A DNA stretch of 64,000 bases from Bacteroidota bacterium. Lineage in GTDB: Bacteria > Bacteroidota > Bacteroidia > Flavobacteriales > Flavobacteriaceae. The notes under the pieces are model-generated. The model had not been told where the DNA came from, did no database searches, and saw only the letters and a program-made list of their open reading frames with translations. Shown here piece by piece: positions 40,676 to 49,209 of this stretch (its first letter is position 1; each line of letters begins with the position of its first letter). The stretch covers positions 171,483 to 235,482 of the forward strand of contig JAQCCM010000001.1 in the NCBI GenBank assembly GCA_027621175.1. The letters are read 5' to 3'. The position numbers and the translations under genes are program-made.

Positions 40676-42064
40676 ATGATTGAAGAAAACACATTAATCC
40701 AGCTAAAATCCAATCAAACTGCTTTTTTTGAAGCAGGAAATACCCGCAGCACTAAAAAACGTATCACTCGTTTAAAAGCCCTCAAACAAAACATTAAATC
40801 AAATGAAGCAGAAATTGTTGCGGCATTGCAACATGACCTTGCAAAACCTGAAGCAGAAATTTGGTTGGCAGAAATATATGTAGCGCTAGTCGAATTAAAT
40901 ACAGTTATCAAAAATCTAGCGCTATGGGCAAAGCCAAAACGAATTCCTGGAAAATGGCTGAATTTTCCCAGTAAAGATTGGATTGTTCCAGAGCCATATG
41001 GCGTAACCCTACATATTGCTCCGTGGAATTATCCATTCCAATTGGCGTTAAATCCGCTAATTGGGGCTGTGGCAGCAGGAAATACAGTTGTTTTGAAGCC
41101 TTCTGAACATGCGCCAGAAACAGCAAAAATTTTGCAAAAAATTATTTCTAAAGCTTTTCCACCTGATTGGGTATGTGTCGCCGAAGGCGGTCCAGAAGTA
41201 GCGCATACTTTACTCAAACAAAGGTGGGATTATATTTTTTTTACAGGCGGTATTAGCATAGCCAAAATTGTAGCCAAAGCAGCTGCCGAACATTTAACAC
41301 CAACAACGCTAGAACTCGGCGGAAAAAATCCGTGTATTGTAGATCATTCGGCAAATATAGCGGTGTCTGCAAGACGTATTGCTTGGGGAAAATTTATGAA
41401 CTGTGGACAGGTATGTATGTCGCCAGATTATGTGTTGGTTCATGAAGATATTTACGAAGATTTGGTCACAGCATTAAAGGCTGAAATCATTCGCATGTAC
41501 GGAGAAAATCCACAGAAATCCACGGATTATGCACGTTTGGTACATCAAGGTCATGTTGCAAAAATGAAGGAATTGCTTAAGGGGCAAAACATCATACTTG
41601 GCGGTGTTGTTGATGAAAAAGACCGTTACGTTAGCCCAACACTCGTTGCATTAGAACATTTGGATAACAGCTTAATGGCAGATGAAATTTTTGGTCCACT
41701 ACTGCCCATCATCACGTATAAAGACGAAGCTGAAATTCATCAGACCATCAAACGCTTTGAAAAACCACTTTCCTTTTATGTGTTCTCACAACGTAAAAAA
41801 TGGGCGCGGAAACTGATGAAAACATACAGCTATGGCGGCGGCATGATAAACGATGTGATTGTGTATTTCACCAACGATAAGCTACCCTTTGGAGGCGTTG
41901 GACATAGTGGCACAGGCAGTTATCACGGCAAACATTCTTTTGATACGTTTTCGCACAACAAAACCTATGTAGAACGATCTACGTGGTTTGATCCAAAGCA
42001 ACGCTATGCGCCTTACACGAATAATTTTAAAATTATCAAACGCCTTTTAAAATATTTTTCATGA
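40676..42064 (+). CDS. aldehyde dehydrogenase (class 3-like)
   Basis: 462 residues of the short ALDH3 type. It has PEPYGVTLHIAPWNYPFQLALNPL, the Glu in TTLELGGKNPCIVD, the catalytic Cys in NCGQVCMSPDYVL, and an end with a fatty-aldehyde-type hydrophobic/basic tail (NNFKIIKRLLKYFS) that may sit on the membrane. Likely oxidises medium- or long-chain aldehydes. ATG at 40676 is preferred over the GTG at 40670. It shares a 4-base overlap with the following nitroreductase gene, so the pair is coupled. Confidence 0.9.
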   Translation: MIEENTLIQLKSNQTAFFEAGNTRSTKKRITRLKALKQNIKSNEAEIVAALQHDLAKPEAEIWLAEIYVALVELNTVIKNLALWAKPKRIPGKWLNFPSKDWIVPEPYGVTLHIAPWNYPFQLALNPLIGAVAAGNTVVLKPSEHAPETAKILQKIISKAFPPDWVCVAEGGPEVAHTLLKQRWDYIFFTGGISIAKIVAKAAAEHLTPTTLELGGKNPCIVDHSANIAVSARRIAWGKFMNCGQVCMSPDYVLVHEDIYEDLVTALKAEIIRMYGENPQKSTDYARLVHQGHVAKMKELLKGQNIILGGVVDEKDRYVSPTLVALEHLDNSLMADEIFGPLLPIITYKDEAEIHQTIKRFEKPLSFYVFSQRKKWARKLMKTYSYGGGMINDVIVYFTNDKLPFGGVGHSGTGSYHGKHSFDTFSHNKTYVERSTWFDPKQRYAPYTNNFKIIKRLLKYFS

Positions 42065-42789
42065 CAGAAAAAACAGTTACGGATGCAATACATTTTAGAC
42101 GTTCTGTTAGAGTTTATTCAGACGAACCACTGGATGATGCCATAGTCAAACAATGTCTGGTTAATGCATCTATAGCACCCACAAGCAGTAACCTGCAGCT
42201 ATGGGAATTTCATCACATAACTGATAAAAGCATACTTCAAAAAATGGCTAAAGCATGTATGGGGCAAAATGCAGCCACTACTGCCAATCAACTCGTTGTG
42301 ATCGTCACCAGAAAAGATACGTGGAGAAAAAAGGCACAAGCCAACATAGCGCACTTTGACAAGGTTTTTAAACAACCCGAAATGCAAAAAGAAATGCGTC
42401 GAAAAAAAATGGTGACGAATTATTATGGAAAAATTATTCCAACACTATATGGTGATTTTCTTGGAATTTTGGGGGCGTTGAAATACATGTTGTTTCAATT
42501 GGTTGGCTTATTTCGTCCAGTGTATCGCCAAACCCGTTGGAGCGACTTAAGAGTTGTAGCGCACAAAAGTGCTGCACTAGCCGCACAAAACTTTATGATT
42601 AGTATGGCAGCAGTGGGTTATGACACCTGTCCCATGGAGGGAAGTGACACCCTAAGAATTAAAAAAATCTTGAACTTACCAAGAGGGGCGGAAATTAATA
42701 TGGTAATTAGCTGTGGTATTAGAAAACCTGAGGGTGTTTATGGAGAACGCTTTCGAGTCCCTTTTGAAGAAGTATATGTTAAAGTATAA
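42061..42789 (+). CDS. nitroreductase-family flavoprotein
   Basis: 242 residues of the FMN-binding nitroreductase fold. FRRSVRVYSDEPLDD (FMN phosphate-binding Arg pair), ASIAPTSSNLQLWEF and the late MAAVGYDTCPMEG (FMN site) are all present. An insert at about 98-160 (RRKKMVTNYYGKIIPTLYGD and a hydrophobic patch) is longer than in classic enzymes. Substrate unknown. Coupled to the aldehyde dehydrogenase by overlapping stop and start. Confidence 0.9.
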   Translation: MTEKTVTDAIHFRRSVRVYSDEPLDDAIVKQCLVNASIAPTSSNLQLWEFHHITDKSILQKMAKACMGQNAATTANQLVVIVTRKDTWRKKAQANIAHFDKVFKQPEMQKEMRRKKMVTNYYGKIIPTLYGDFLGILGALKYMLFQLVGLFRPVYRQTRWSDLRVVAHKSAALAAQNFMISMAAVGYDTCPMEGSDTLRIKKILNLPRGAEINMVISCGIRKPEGVYGERFRVPFEEVYVKV

Positions 42790-42790
42790 A

Positions 42791-44323
42791 TTACCCCAAC
42801 CAACCTTCTCTGTCTAAACTTCGATATTGAATGGCTTCGGTAATATGTGCGTCTAGTATAGCTTCTTCTCCTTCCAAGTCGGCAATGGTGCGCGCTACTT
42901 TTAGAATTCTATCATAGGCTCTTGCCGATAAGCGCAATCTATCCATAGCGGTTTTTAATAAAGTCAAGGATGCTTTGGAAAGCGTACAGTATTTGCGAAT
43001 CTGTTTGGTGTTCATTTCAGCATTGTGATGTACATGCGTTACATCAGCAAACCGAATTTGCTGTCGTTCTCGTGCGGCCAATACCCGTTGTCGAATCGCT
43101 GAACTTGGTTCTGCTAAAGGGGTTTGTGCTAATTTTTCAAAGGGAACAGGTTGTACTTCAACGTGCAAATCAATACGATCTAAAAGAGGACCCGATATTT
43201 TTCCCAAATAACGCTGCATTTCAGCAGCCGAATGTCCGGGCGAAGTAGCATCGTCGTTAAAAAATCCCGAAGGTGTTGGATTCATGCTTGCCACCAACAT
43301 AAAGGAAGCTGGATAGGTCAATGTGAATTTTGCTCTAGCTATGGTAACCTCTCTGTCTTCCAATGGTTGGCGTAACACTTCCAAAACACTACGCTTAAAC
43401 TCGGGTAATTCATCTAAAAACAATACCCCGTGATGTGCAAGCGAAATCTCACCGGGTTGCGGATAAGTCCCGCCACCCACCAACGCAACATCAGAAATGG
43501 TGTGGTGCGGCGAACGAAATGGACGGTTATGAATGATCCCACTCCCTTTCATTTGTCCAGCTACCGAATGGATTTTTGTGGTTTCTAATGCTTCGTGAAT
43601 AGACATGGGCGGTAAGATACTCGGCAAGCGTTTGGCAAGCATGGTTTTTCCTGCACCTGGCGGTCCTATCAACAAAATATTATGTCCACCAGCGGCAGCT
43701 ACTTCCATACATCGTTTAATGGACTCCTGCCCTTTTACGTCTTCAAAATCCAAAATAGTGGAGTGTTCTCGTACCAACTGCGACGCCAAATCATAGGTAA
43801 CCAAATTTTCCTGATGATATACATTGAGAAACGCGATCATATCAGTTAAATGCGCAAAACCATGTACTTCAATACCTTCCACTATAGCAGCTTCTTGGCC
43901 ATTTTCTTGGGGTACTAAAATCCCTTTAAAACCATCTTCGGCGGCTTGCAATGCCATGGGCAATACGCCACGCACCGGACGCAATGTACCATCTAAAGAC
44001 AATTCGCCCATCACAATCCATTTGCTTAGCTGGGAGGTCTCCACTTGCCCCGATGCCACCAAAATACCCAAAGCAATAGGCACATCGTAAGCGGCGCCTT
44101 CTTTGCGCAAATCTGCAGGTGCCATATTAATGGTGATACGTTTTCCCGGAAGTTTATAGCCGCATTCCATAACGGCTGCTGCAATACGGTGGTTGCTTTC
44201 TTTAACGGCATTATCGGGCAATCCTACCAGATGATAGCCAACGCCAGGATGAATGTGAACTTCTATGGTGATGCATTGCGCATTGATGCCAAAGACGGCA
44301 CTGCCAAAAATTTGGGTTAGCAT
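42791..44323 (-). CDS. YifB/ComM-family Mg chelatase-like AAA+ ATPase
   Basis: 510 residues. The N-terminal half (about 1-165) has the S5/Lon-like fold (HIHPGVGYHLVGLPDNAVKES), and the AAA+ part has LIGPPGAGKTMLAKRLP (Walker A) and VLFLDELPEF (Walker B). ComM is the family helicase that drives branch migration during natural transformation. The start codon and the 35 bases before it are almost identical to a stretch at 45184-45224, part of a local repeat. No overlap with the nitroreductase gene, 2 bases away. Confidence 0.9.
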   Translation of the reverse strand: MLTQIFGSAVFGINAQCITIEVHIHPGVGYHLVGLPDNAVKESNHRIAAAVMECGYKLPGKRITINMAPADLRKEGAAYDVPIALGILVASGQVETSQLSKWIVMGELSLDGTLRPVRGVLPMALQAAEDGFKGILVPQENGQEAAIVEGIEVHGFAHLTDMIAFLNVYHQENLVTYDLASQLVREHSTILDFEDVKGQESIKRCMEVAAAGGHNILLIGPPGAGKTMLAKRLPSILPPMSIHEALETTKIHSVAGQMKGSGIIHNRPFRSPHHTISDVALVGGGTYPQPGEISLAHHGVLFLDELPEFKRSVLEVLRQPLEDREVTIARAKFTLTYPASFMLVASMNPTPSGFFNDDATSPGHSAAEMQRYLGKISGPLLDRIDLHVEVQPVPFEKLAQTPLAEPSSAIRQRVLAARERQQIRFADVTHVHHNAEMNTKQIRKYCTLSKASLTLLKTAMDRLRLSARAYDRILKVARTIADLEGEEAILDAHITEAIQYRSLDREGWLG

Positions 44324-44370
44324 AAGTAGGTATTTGGTATAAAGTTACAAATTTTAACGAAATTTGCACC

Positions 44371-44838
44371 ATGGAAAAAACAGACTTCCGTGCCATTTGT
44401 GGGCAATTTGCTACTGGCATCACCGTGATTACGACCTCACACAACAACAAAAACATTGGCTTTACCGCGAACTCATTCACTTCGGTTTCGCTAGAACCGC
44501 CTATCATATTGTTTTGCCTAAAAACAGATTCTGCTTCCAACGAAGCATTTCAGCAGAGCAAGGCGTTTGTAATCAATATCTTATCCGATGCGCAAGAAGA
44601 TGTTTCCAATGCCTTTGCCAATCCTAAAAACACGCAAGAAGAACGTTTTAATGCGGTTTCATTAGAACCGAATAGCCTTCCAGTTCTACAAGACACCCTT
44701 GGTTATTTGTTAGGCGATATCATAGAATTTAAAGAAGTTGGCGACCATATTGTGTATTACGGTCAGGTAACCGATGGCGCAAAAACAGCCGGTAATCCGC
44801 TACTCTATGCCAAAGGCGGGTATCAGCGGTTACCGTGA
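44371..44838 (+). CDS. flavin reductase-like domain protein
   Basis: 155 residues of the split-barrel FMN-binding fold. It begins MEKTDFRAICGQFATGITVIT, then GFTANSFTSVSLEPPIILFCL, the standard NAD(P)H:flavin reductase start. The C-terminal 14 codons (NPLLYAKGGYQRLP) fall inside copy A of the local repeat, and a second copy 274 bp downstream codes for NPLLYAKGEYQLLP. The partner oxygenase, if any, is not apparent. A -7-like AAATTTG ends 4 nt before the ATG. Confidence 0.85.
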   Translation: MEKTDFRAICGQFATGITVITTSHNNKNIGFTANSFTSVSLEPPIILFCLKTDSASNEAFQQSKAFVINILSDAQEDVSNAFANPKNTQEERFNAVSLEPNSLPVLQDTLGYLLGDIIEFKEVGDHIVYYGQVTDGAKTAGNPLLYAKGGYQRLP

Positions 44839-45224
44839 TGTATTTGCCGCAATTCTTTCTTTAAGCCATATCTACTCCCAGCGCGCCTGTGTGTCTTTCT
44901 TAAAAACACCATATTCTATACCCAAAAACCTACTGATGCCGCATAAAATGAAACCTCTTTTTTTGTCAATCTGAATTTATTTCAGATTCTTAAAAATTAT
45001 CAATAGAGATTCTGAAATAAATTCTGAAATAAATTCAGAATGACATATTTTCTGTTTTTTAGACAGACAACCCGCTACTCTATGCCAAAGGCGAGTATCA
45101 GCTGTTGCCGTGATTTATCAGTTGAAATCCCAATCTTTTCTTTAAGCCATGTCGCCTCCCAGTGCGCCTGTCTGCTTATGCTAAAAGTTTGTATCTTTAA
45201 ATATCCAAATACCTACTTATGCCA
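44797..45224. repeat. tandem repeat array: core A, box, hairpin, core B, box
   Basis: Nothing in this stretch beyond 44838 looks like a normal gene; it is made of repeat units with a period of about 274 bp. Core A is 44797-44869, core B 45071-45150, and they share CCGCTACTCTATGCCAAAGG at the start and TTCTTTAAGCCAT or TTTCTTTAAGCCAT at the end. Each core is followed about 60 nt later by a box: AACCTACTGATGCC at 44927-44940 and ATACCTACTTATGCC at 45210-45224. The second box with its upstream bases is a near copy of the comM promoter and start. The minus strand of the cores codes for remnants like dsbD's last codons. Confidence 0.7.
44964..45046. repeat. long inverted repeat (hairpin) in repeat unit 1
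   Basis: TGTCAATCTGAATTTATTTC and AGATTCT (44964-44990) pair with AGAGATTCTGAAATAAATTC...AGAATGACA (45005-45046). The second arm has a 12-nt internal duplication (TGAAATAAATTC twice). The half-site TCTGAATTTATTTCAGA is itself nearly palindromic. It could act as a transcript end on both strands, or be a MITE-like remnant. Confidence 0.75.
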
Positions 45225-45319
45225 AACAAAACCATACCTTTTTTTTTACATATTATAACGAGATACGGGCACGCGTTACAAAAACACGCCCTCGTCAGAA
45301 TAGGATTACACAAACAATT

Positions 45320-45715
45320 ATGAAAAAGGAGATTCAAAAAAGGGCTGATGTATTTTTGTTGGTAACGCAGTTTTATGCAAAAGTGCGCAAAGACGAAATG
45401 CTCGGCCCTATATTTAACAATGCTATTAACGATTGGCCAGAACACTTGGAAAGGCTAACAGATTTTTGGGAAAGCAACCTGTTTTTTGTAGTAAAATTTA
45501 AAGGGAATCCCATTATGAAACATCGCTTGGTAGATGCTCAAAACCATCACAGTATAGAGCCCTTACATTTTGGTATTTGGTTAAGACTTTGGTTTACTAC
45601 CATAGACACCTATTTTTATGGGGAAAAAGCAACTTTAGCAAAAAACAGGGCGCGAAATATGAGCCATTTACTCTACATGAAAATACACGAGTCTCGACCT
45701 AAAAATAATGCATAG
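45320..45715 (+). CDS. group III truncated haemoglobin
   Basis: 131 residues, the usual length for a group III (P) truncated globin. Typical segments are VTQFYAKVRKDEMLGPIFN, WPEHLERLTDFWESNLF and YKGNPI-like VKFKGNPIMKHRLV, with His in the LVDAQNHHSIEPLHFGIWL region as proximal ligand candidate. The family binds O2, NO or related ligands; function in Bacteroidota is little known. The gene lies between the two blocks of the local repeat, with core-box on its left and box-hairpin-core on its right. Confidence 0.88.
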   Translation: MKKEIQKRADVFLLVTQFYAKVRKDEMLGPIFNNAINDWPEHLERLTDFWESNLFFVVKFKGNPIMKHRLVDAQNHHSIEPLHFGIWLRLWFTTIDTYFYGEKATLAKNRARNMSHLLYMKIHESRPKNNA

Positions 45716-45727
45716 AGACCCCCCCGG

Positions 45728-45780
45728 CTGGTCTGCCCGTTCCGTTCAGGTGGGCACGAAACCTGCTTGCCGGCAGACAG
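45728..45780. repeat. GC-rich inverted repeat after the globin gene
   Basis: GTCTGCC (45731-45737) pairs with GGCAGAC (45771-45777), and the near-palindrome CTGCTTGCCGGCAGACAG lies in the right arm. This is far richer in G and C than the flanks. No T run follows, so a terminator is possible but not certain. Confidence 0.5.
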
Positions 45781-45827
45781 GGCTGTGTCTCGTACCTAAC
45801 TTAAAAGGCTCTATAGTTTAATTTCGC

Positions 45828-46046
45828 AAAACCTACTGATTTCATGCAAAACAAAATCTCTTTTTTGCCAATCTGAATTTATTTAAGATTCTTAAGAATT
45901 ATGAAAATTATCAATGGAGATTCTGAAATAAATTCAGATTGACATATTTTCATACTTTTCAGATGGGCAATTCCCCCTACTTTAACCCAAAAGCGGGTAT
46001 CAGCGGTTGCCGTGATGTACTCGCTGCAATTCCCTCTTTAAGCCAT
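45828..46046. repeat. third copy of the local repeat (box, hairpin, core C)
   Basis: Box AACCTACTGAT at 45830-45840, hairpin 45866-45944 (arms containing ATCTGAATTTATTTAAGATTCT and GGAGATTCTGAAATAAATTC), then core C at 45973-46046 (AAGCGGGTATCAGCGG ... TCTTTAAGCCAT). Core C overlaps the last 24 codons of dsbD on the other strand, and its order of parts equals that of the 44.8-45.15 kb array. Confidence 0.7.
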
Positions 46047-47926
46047 GCCAAATAGGTGGCCTTATCCGTGTATTGTATTGGCGGGTTTAATAGCGTTCCA
46101 TCAGGGAGCATCAGTACGTAATAAGGCTGCGATACCGACTTAAAATTTAACGCCTGAAATGTGGACCACTTCTGCCCAACTGTATTTAGCGTTCGGTTGC
46201 TACCGTCGGCATAGGTAATGGTTTGTTGGTCTGCTTCAGCTAAGGGCGTTCTATCGTCCACATACAGTGAAATCAGCACTACCTCGTCTCGTAGCAGTTC
46301 AAACACTTCTGGCTGTGTCCAAATATTTTCTTCCACCTTACGGCAGTTTACACACGCCCAACCTGTAAAATCCAATAAAATGGGCTTTTGTTGTGCTATG
46401 GCAGCCGCCTTGCCCGATTCAAAATCTTTAAAGCAATCCAACCCTAAGGGGCAATCCGAATCGGTTTGATAGACCGAATAAAAGGTTGGCGGTGGAAATC
46501 CGCTTAAGGCACGTAATGGCGTATTTTGATTCGGCAAGATTCCTTGTGCCAAATAGCCCACAAAAACCAACACACCAACGCCCAATACTTTTTGGAGCGT
46601 TCCGCTTTTTTTGGGTTTGGCATGCAAAAACGACAATCCGCCCAATAAGAAAACCGCCCAAAGCAATAACAATAGCATCCAAATGCCAATAAAGATTTCG
46701 CGTGGCATCAAGCCCCAACTTTGTACCATATCCGCGTTGGATAGGAATTTTAATGCCAATGCCAATTCAATAAATCCAAGGGATACTTTTACATTGTGTA
46801 ACCACCCACCCGATTTGGGAAGCTTGCTTAGTATGTTTGGAAAAAAAGATAGAAACCCAAATGGAAAAGCCAATGCTGTTCCAAAGCCAAGCATGCCTGC
46901 AGTAAGTTGCATGGCACCGCCATCTGCGGTAAGCGAACCTACCAGCAAAGAACCTAAAATTGGGCCTGTGCAGGAGAATGACACCAACGCTAGGGTTACT
47001 GCCATAAAGAAAATGCCCACGTAATTTGATTTTGAGGAAGCCTCATCTGATTTGGACGTCCACGATGTGGGAAGGGTTAAATCGAATAGTCCAAAAAACG
47101 AAAGTGCAAACAGCAAAAAGACAGCAAAAAACACCAGGTTTAGTACCACATTTGTAGCAATGGAGTTAAGCACCTCGGGGCGTAACTGATCTAAAAAATG
47201 AAACGGCAAACTGAGCAGCACATAAATACCAATGATAGAAAAAGTATAGGCCAACGAACGCCGAATCCCCTCAGAACGACTACCGCTACTCTTTGAAAAA
47301 TAAGAAACCGTAAGTGGAATAAGTGGGAATACGCAAGGTGTAAGTAAGGCCAAAAATCCGCCCAATAATCCCAATACAAAAATGCCCCACCATGAGCTGT
47401 TTTTGGTAGACACAGAGGCTTCCAAAAGGTCGGTATTTTTTAGATCAAGTACAAGGCTGTTATCCTTAATTTCAATATCGGTAAGGTCTCGATCTGTGGC
47501 GTTTACCAAACTGCCATCTGTTGGAATAACCAGGTTTTCTTCTCTAAAAATACAGACAGCATCATCACATGCTTGATATTCTATAGTTAAGCGTATTTCC
47601 TTTTGTTCTGTCTGGACAGCTTGCACCAGCGTGGCTTTGTTTGTGAAATAGGACAACTCCATCTCAAAAATAGGATCAAAACCAGATTTGGGCGTGGTGC
47701 CCTGAAGTTCACCAACAGCAGTGGCATTTTCCCACTTTAACAGTGTGGGTAATGGTCCGCCCTCTGGCAAATCGGTACTATAGAGTTTCCAGTTTTCCGC
47801 AATGGTAGCACTTAGCACAACGTCGTAGGTGTTTGTGTCCGATTGGCGCGCTTGCGCACTCCATTGTACGGTGTTTTGCGCCCAAAGACATTGTGCAACT
47901 AAAAGAAAGAGATATAATGGTTTCAT
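45977..47926 (-). CDS. dsbD: thiol:disulfide interchange protein DsbD
   Basis: 649 residues: signal peptide (MKPLYLFLLVAQCLWAQ), N-terminal periplasmic domain, eight or so membrane helices (about 180-480, with LTPCVFPLIPLTVSYFSK and SFSCTGPILGSLL, each carrying one of the paired Cys), and a C-terminal thioredoxin domain with CVNC at 525-528. It passes electrons from cytoplasmic thioredoxin to periplasmic partners. The domain should end near WLKEGIAAS; the last residues TSRQPLIPAFGLK come from the local repeat. It overlaps tilS by 4 bases. Confidence 0.94.
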   Translation of the reverse strand: MKPLYLFLLVAQCLWAQNTVQWSAQARQSDTNTYDVVLSATIAENWKLYSTDLPEGGPLPTLLKWENATAVGELQGTTPKSGFDPIFEMELSYFTNKATLVQAVQTEQKEIRLTIEYQACDDAVCIFREENLVIPTDGSLVNATDRDLTDIEIKDNSLVLDLKNTDLLEASVSTKNSSWWGIFVLGLLGGFLALLTPCVFPLIPLTVSYFSKSSGSRSEGIRRSLAYTFSIIGIYVLLSLPFHFLDQLRPEVLNSIATNVVLNLVFFAVFLLFALSFFGLFDLTLPTSWTSKSDEASSKSNYVGIFFMAVTLALVSFSCTGPILGSLLVGSLTADGGAMQLTAGMLGFGTALAFPFGFLSFFPNILSKLPKSGGWLHNVKVSLGFIELALALKFLSNADMVQSWGLMPREIFIGIWMLLLLLWAVFLLGGLSFLHAKPKKSGTLQKVLGVGVLVFVGYLAQGILPNQNTPLRALSGFPPPTFYSVYQTDSDCPLGLDCFKDFESGKAAAIAQQKPILLDFTGWACVNCRKVEENIWTQPEVFELLRDEVVLISLYVDDRTPLAEADQQTITYADGSNRTLNTVGQKWSTFQALNFKSVSQPYYVLMLPDGTLLNPPIQYTDKATYLAWLKEGIAASTSRQPLIPAFGLK

Positions 47927-49209
47927 ATTATTTTGATTTGGAGGATATTCGAGGAGTCGTGAGCAGCATATCTACGGTCTAGTCGTTTTCCGATGACCCA
48001 AATTACGTTATTTTCGTCACACAACAGCCATTGGTTTTTCTTTGCTGCAGCAGACATTTTTTCGTCCTTAAAAAATTTAGAGAGCTTCTTTTTGCCTTCC
48101 ATCCCTGTTGGGTAAAACATGTCGCCTTTATTCCAACGTCGTAACACCAAAGGATAAGTCAATTTAGAGGCATTTACTAAAACACAATTTGCAGTAGTTT
48201 TTGAGTCTGTATTTAGTATGGAAAACTCCAATTTTACAGGAGATTCAATACCGTTTTCAGGAACCAGATACACTTCATCTTTATCATCCACAGAGTTTGA
48301 TTGTAGAGACAACACCAAATGGTCGCGCTCACGAAGCAATTCGTGTGTGGCACTCACGCATTTTTTTCCGGCATGCGCGTCTAACAATTTCTCTACTTCA
48401 ACAGCATCAAAACCATAGTCAGCAAACAAATGATGTAACCAAAACCTTTTGGGTTGCAAATCTTCTATGGAAATCAACGGAATCGTAATTCCATCTGGAG
48501 CGTTTTCCCAGGCTTTTTTGATGGTATTTACTTGTGCTGAAATAGCATCAAACGCCTCTTGCAGGTACTGAACAGACATAAGCGTATTGGAAGCCGTTTG
48601 AGGCGACACGCCTAAAAAAGCAGGCATAAGGTTGTGTCTAATGGCATTTCGCAAATATTTTGTTGATTTGTTCGAAATATCTTCTCGCCACTTTAGCTTA
48701 TTCGCTTTAGCATACGCCACCAATTCCGTTTTAAAAAAAGGCAACAATGGACGAATTAAAAAGCCATTTTTAGCGCGAATTCCACCCAATCCCTCTAGGC
48801 CACTCCCTCTTGAAAGGCGCATAAATAGCGTTTCCAGTTGGTCATCGGCATGGTGGGCGGTAAGCACCACGTCATAGTCGTGTTTCACTATCAATGCTTC
48901 TAACCACGTATAGCGCAAGTTTCTGGCTTTTTCCTGAATACCAGATGAGTTAGGTTTTATAGGTTTTATTGCCTTATGCAAATTCACACGCAATGTTTTT
49001 GCCGTTTCTGTAACTAAAGATTCATCTAAATCGCTATCGACGCTACGAAGTTTGTAATTCATATGTGCCATATCAAAATCATACCCGCAATTAGACACCA
49101 AATGAGCCAATACAACACTATCAACGCCTCCGCTAACTGCAACCAGTATTTTTGGATTGGTAGTGGGATCTAATAAAGATTCAATATGCTGCTTAAATTT
49201 TTGTTCCAT
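47923..49209 (-). CDS. tilS: tRNA(Ile)-lysidine synthase TilS
   Basis: Adds lysine to C34 of tRNA-Ile(CAU) so it reads AUA. 428 residues. The PP-loop ATPase signature is AVSGGVDSVVLAHL (SGGVDS 26-31), then AHMNYKLR, TAHHADDQLETLFMRLSRG and the C-terminal domain with FYPTGMEGKKKLSKFFKDEK. Length is normal. It overlaps pabB (upstream) by 17 bases and dsbD (downstream) by 4 bases, so pabB-tilS-dsbD is one compressed operon. Confidence 0.96.
   Translation of the reverse strand: MEQKFKQHIESLLDPTTNPKILVAVSGGVDSVVLAHLVSNCGYDFDMAHMNYKLRSVDSDLDESLVTETAKTLRVNLHKAIKPIKPNSSGIQEKARNLRYTWLEALIVKHDYDVVLTAHHADDQLETLFMRLSRGSGLEGLGGIRAKNGFLIRPLLPFFKTELVAYAKANKLKWREDISNKSTKYLRNAIRHNLMPAFLGVSPQTASNTLMSVQYLQEAFDAISAQVNTIKKAWENAPDGITIPLISIEDLQPKRFWLHHLFADYGFDAVEVEKLLDAHAGKKCVSATHELLRERDHLVLSLQSNSVDDKDEVYLVPENGIESPVKLEFSILNTDSKTTANCVLVNASKLTYPLVLRRWNKGDMFYPTGMEGKKKLSKFFKDEKMSAAAKKNQWLLCDENNVIWVIGKRLDRRYAAHDSSNILQIKII

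Noticed and set aside
44774..44974. Plus-strand ORFs across the repeat cores (44774-44974 and 45040-45258)
   Set aside because: They share a frame over the repeat copies (PKAGISG or PKASISC) and so look conserved, but the cores also match gene ends on both strands. I take the similarity as repeat identity, not as selection for a protein.
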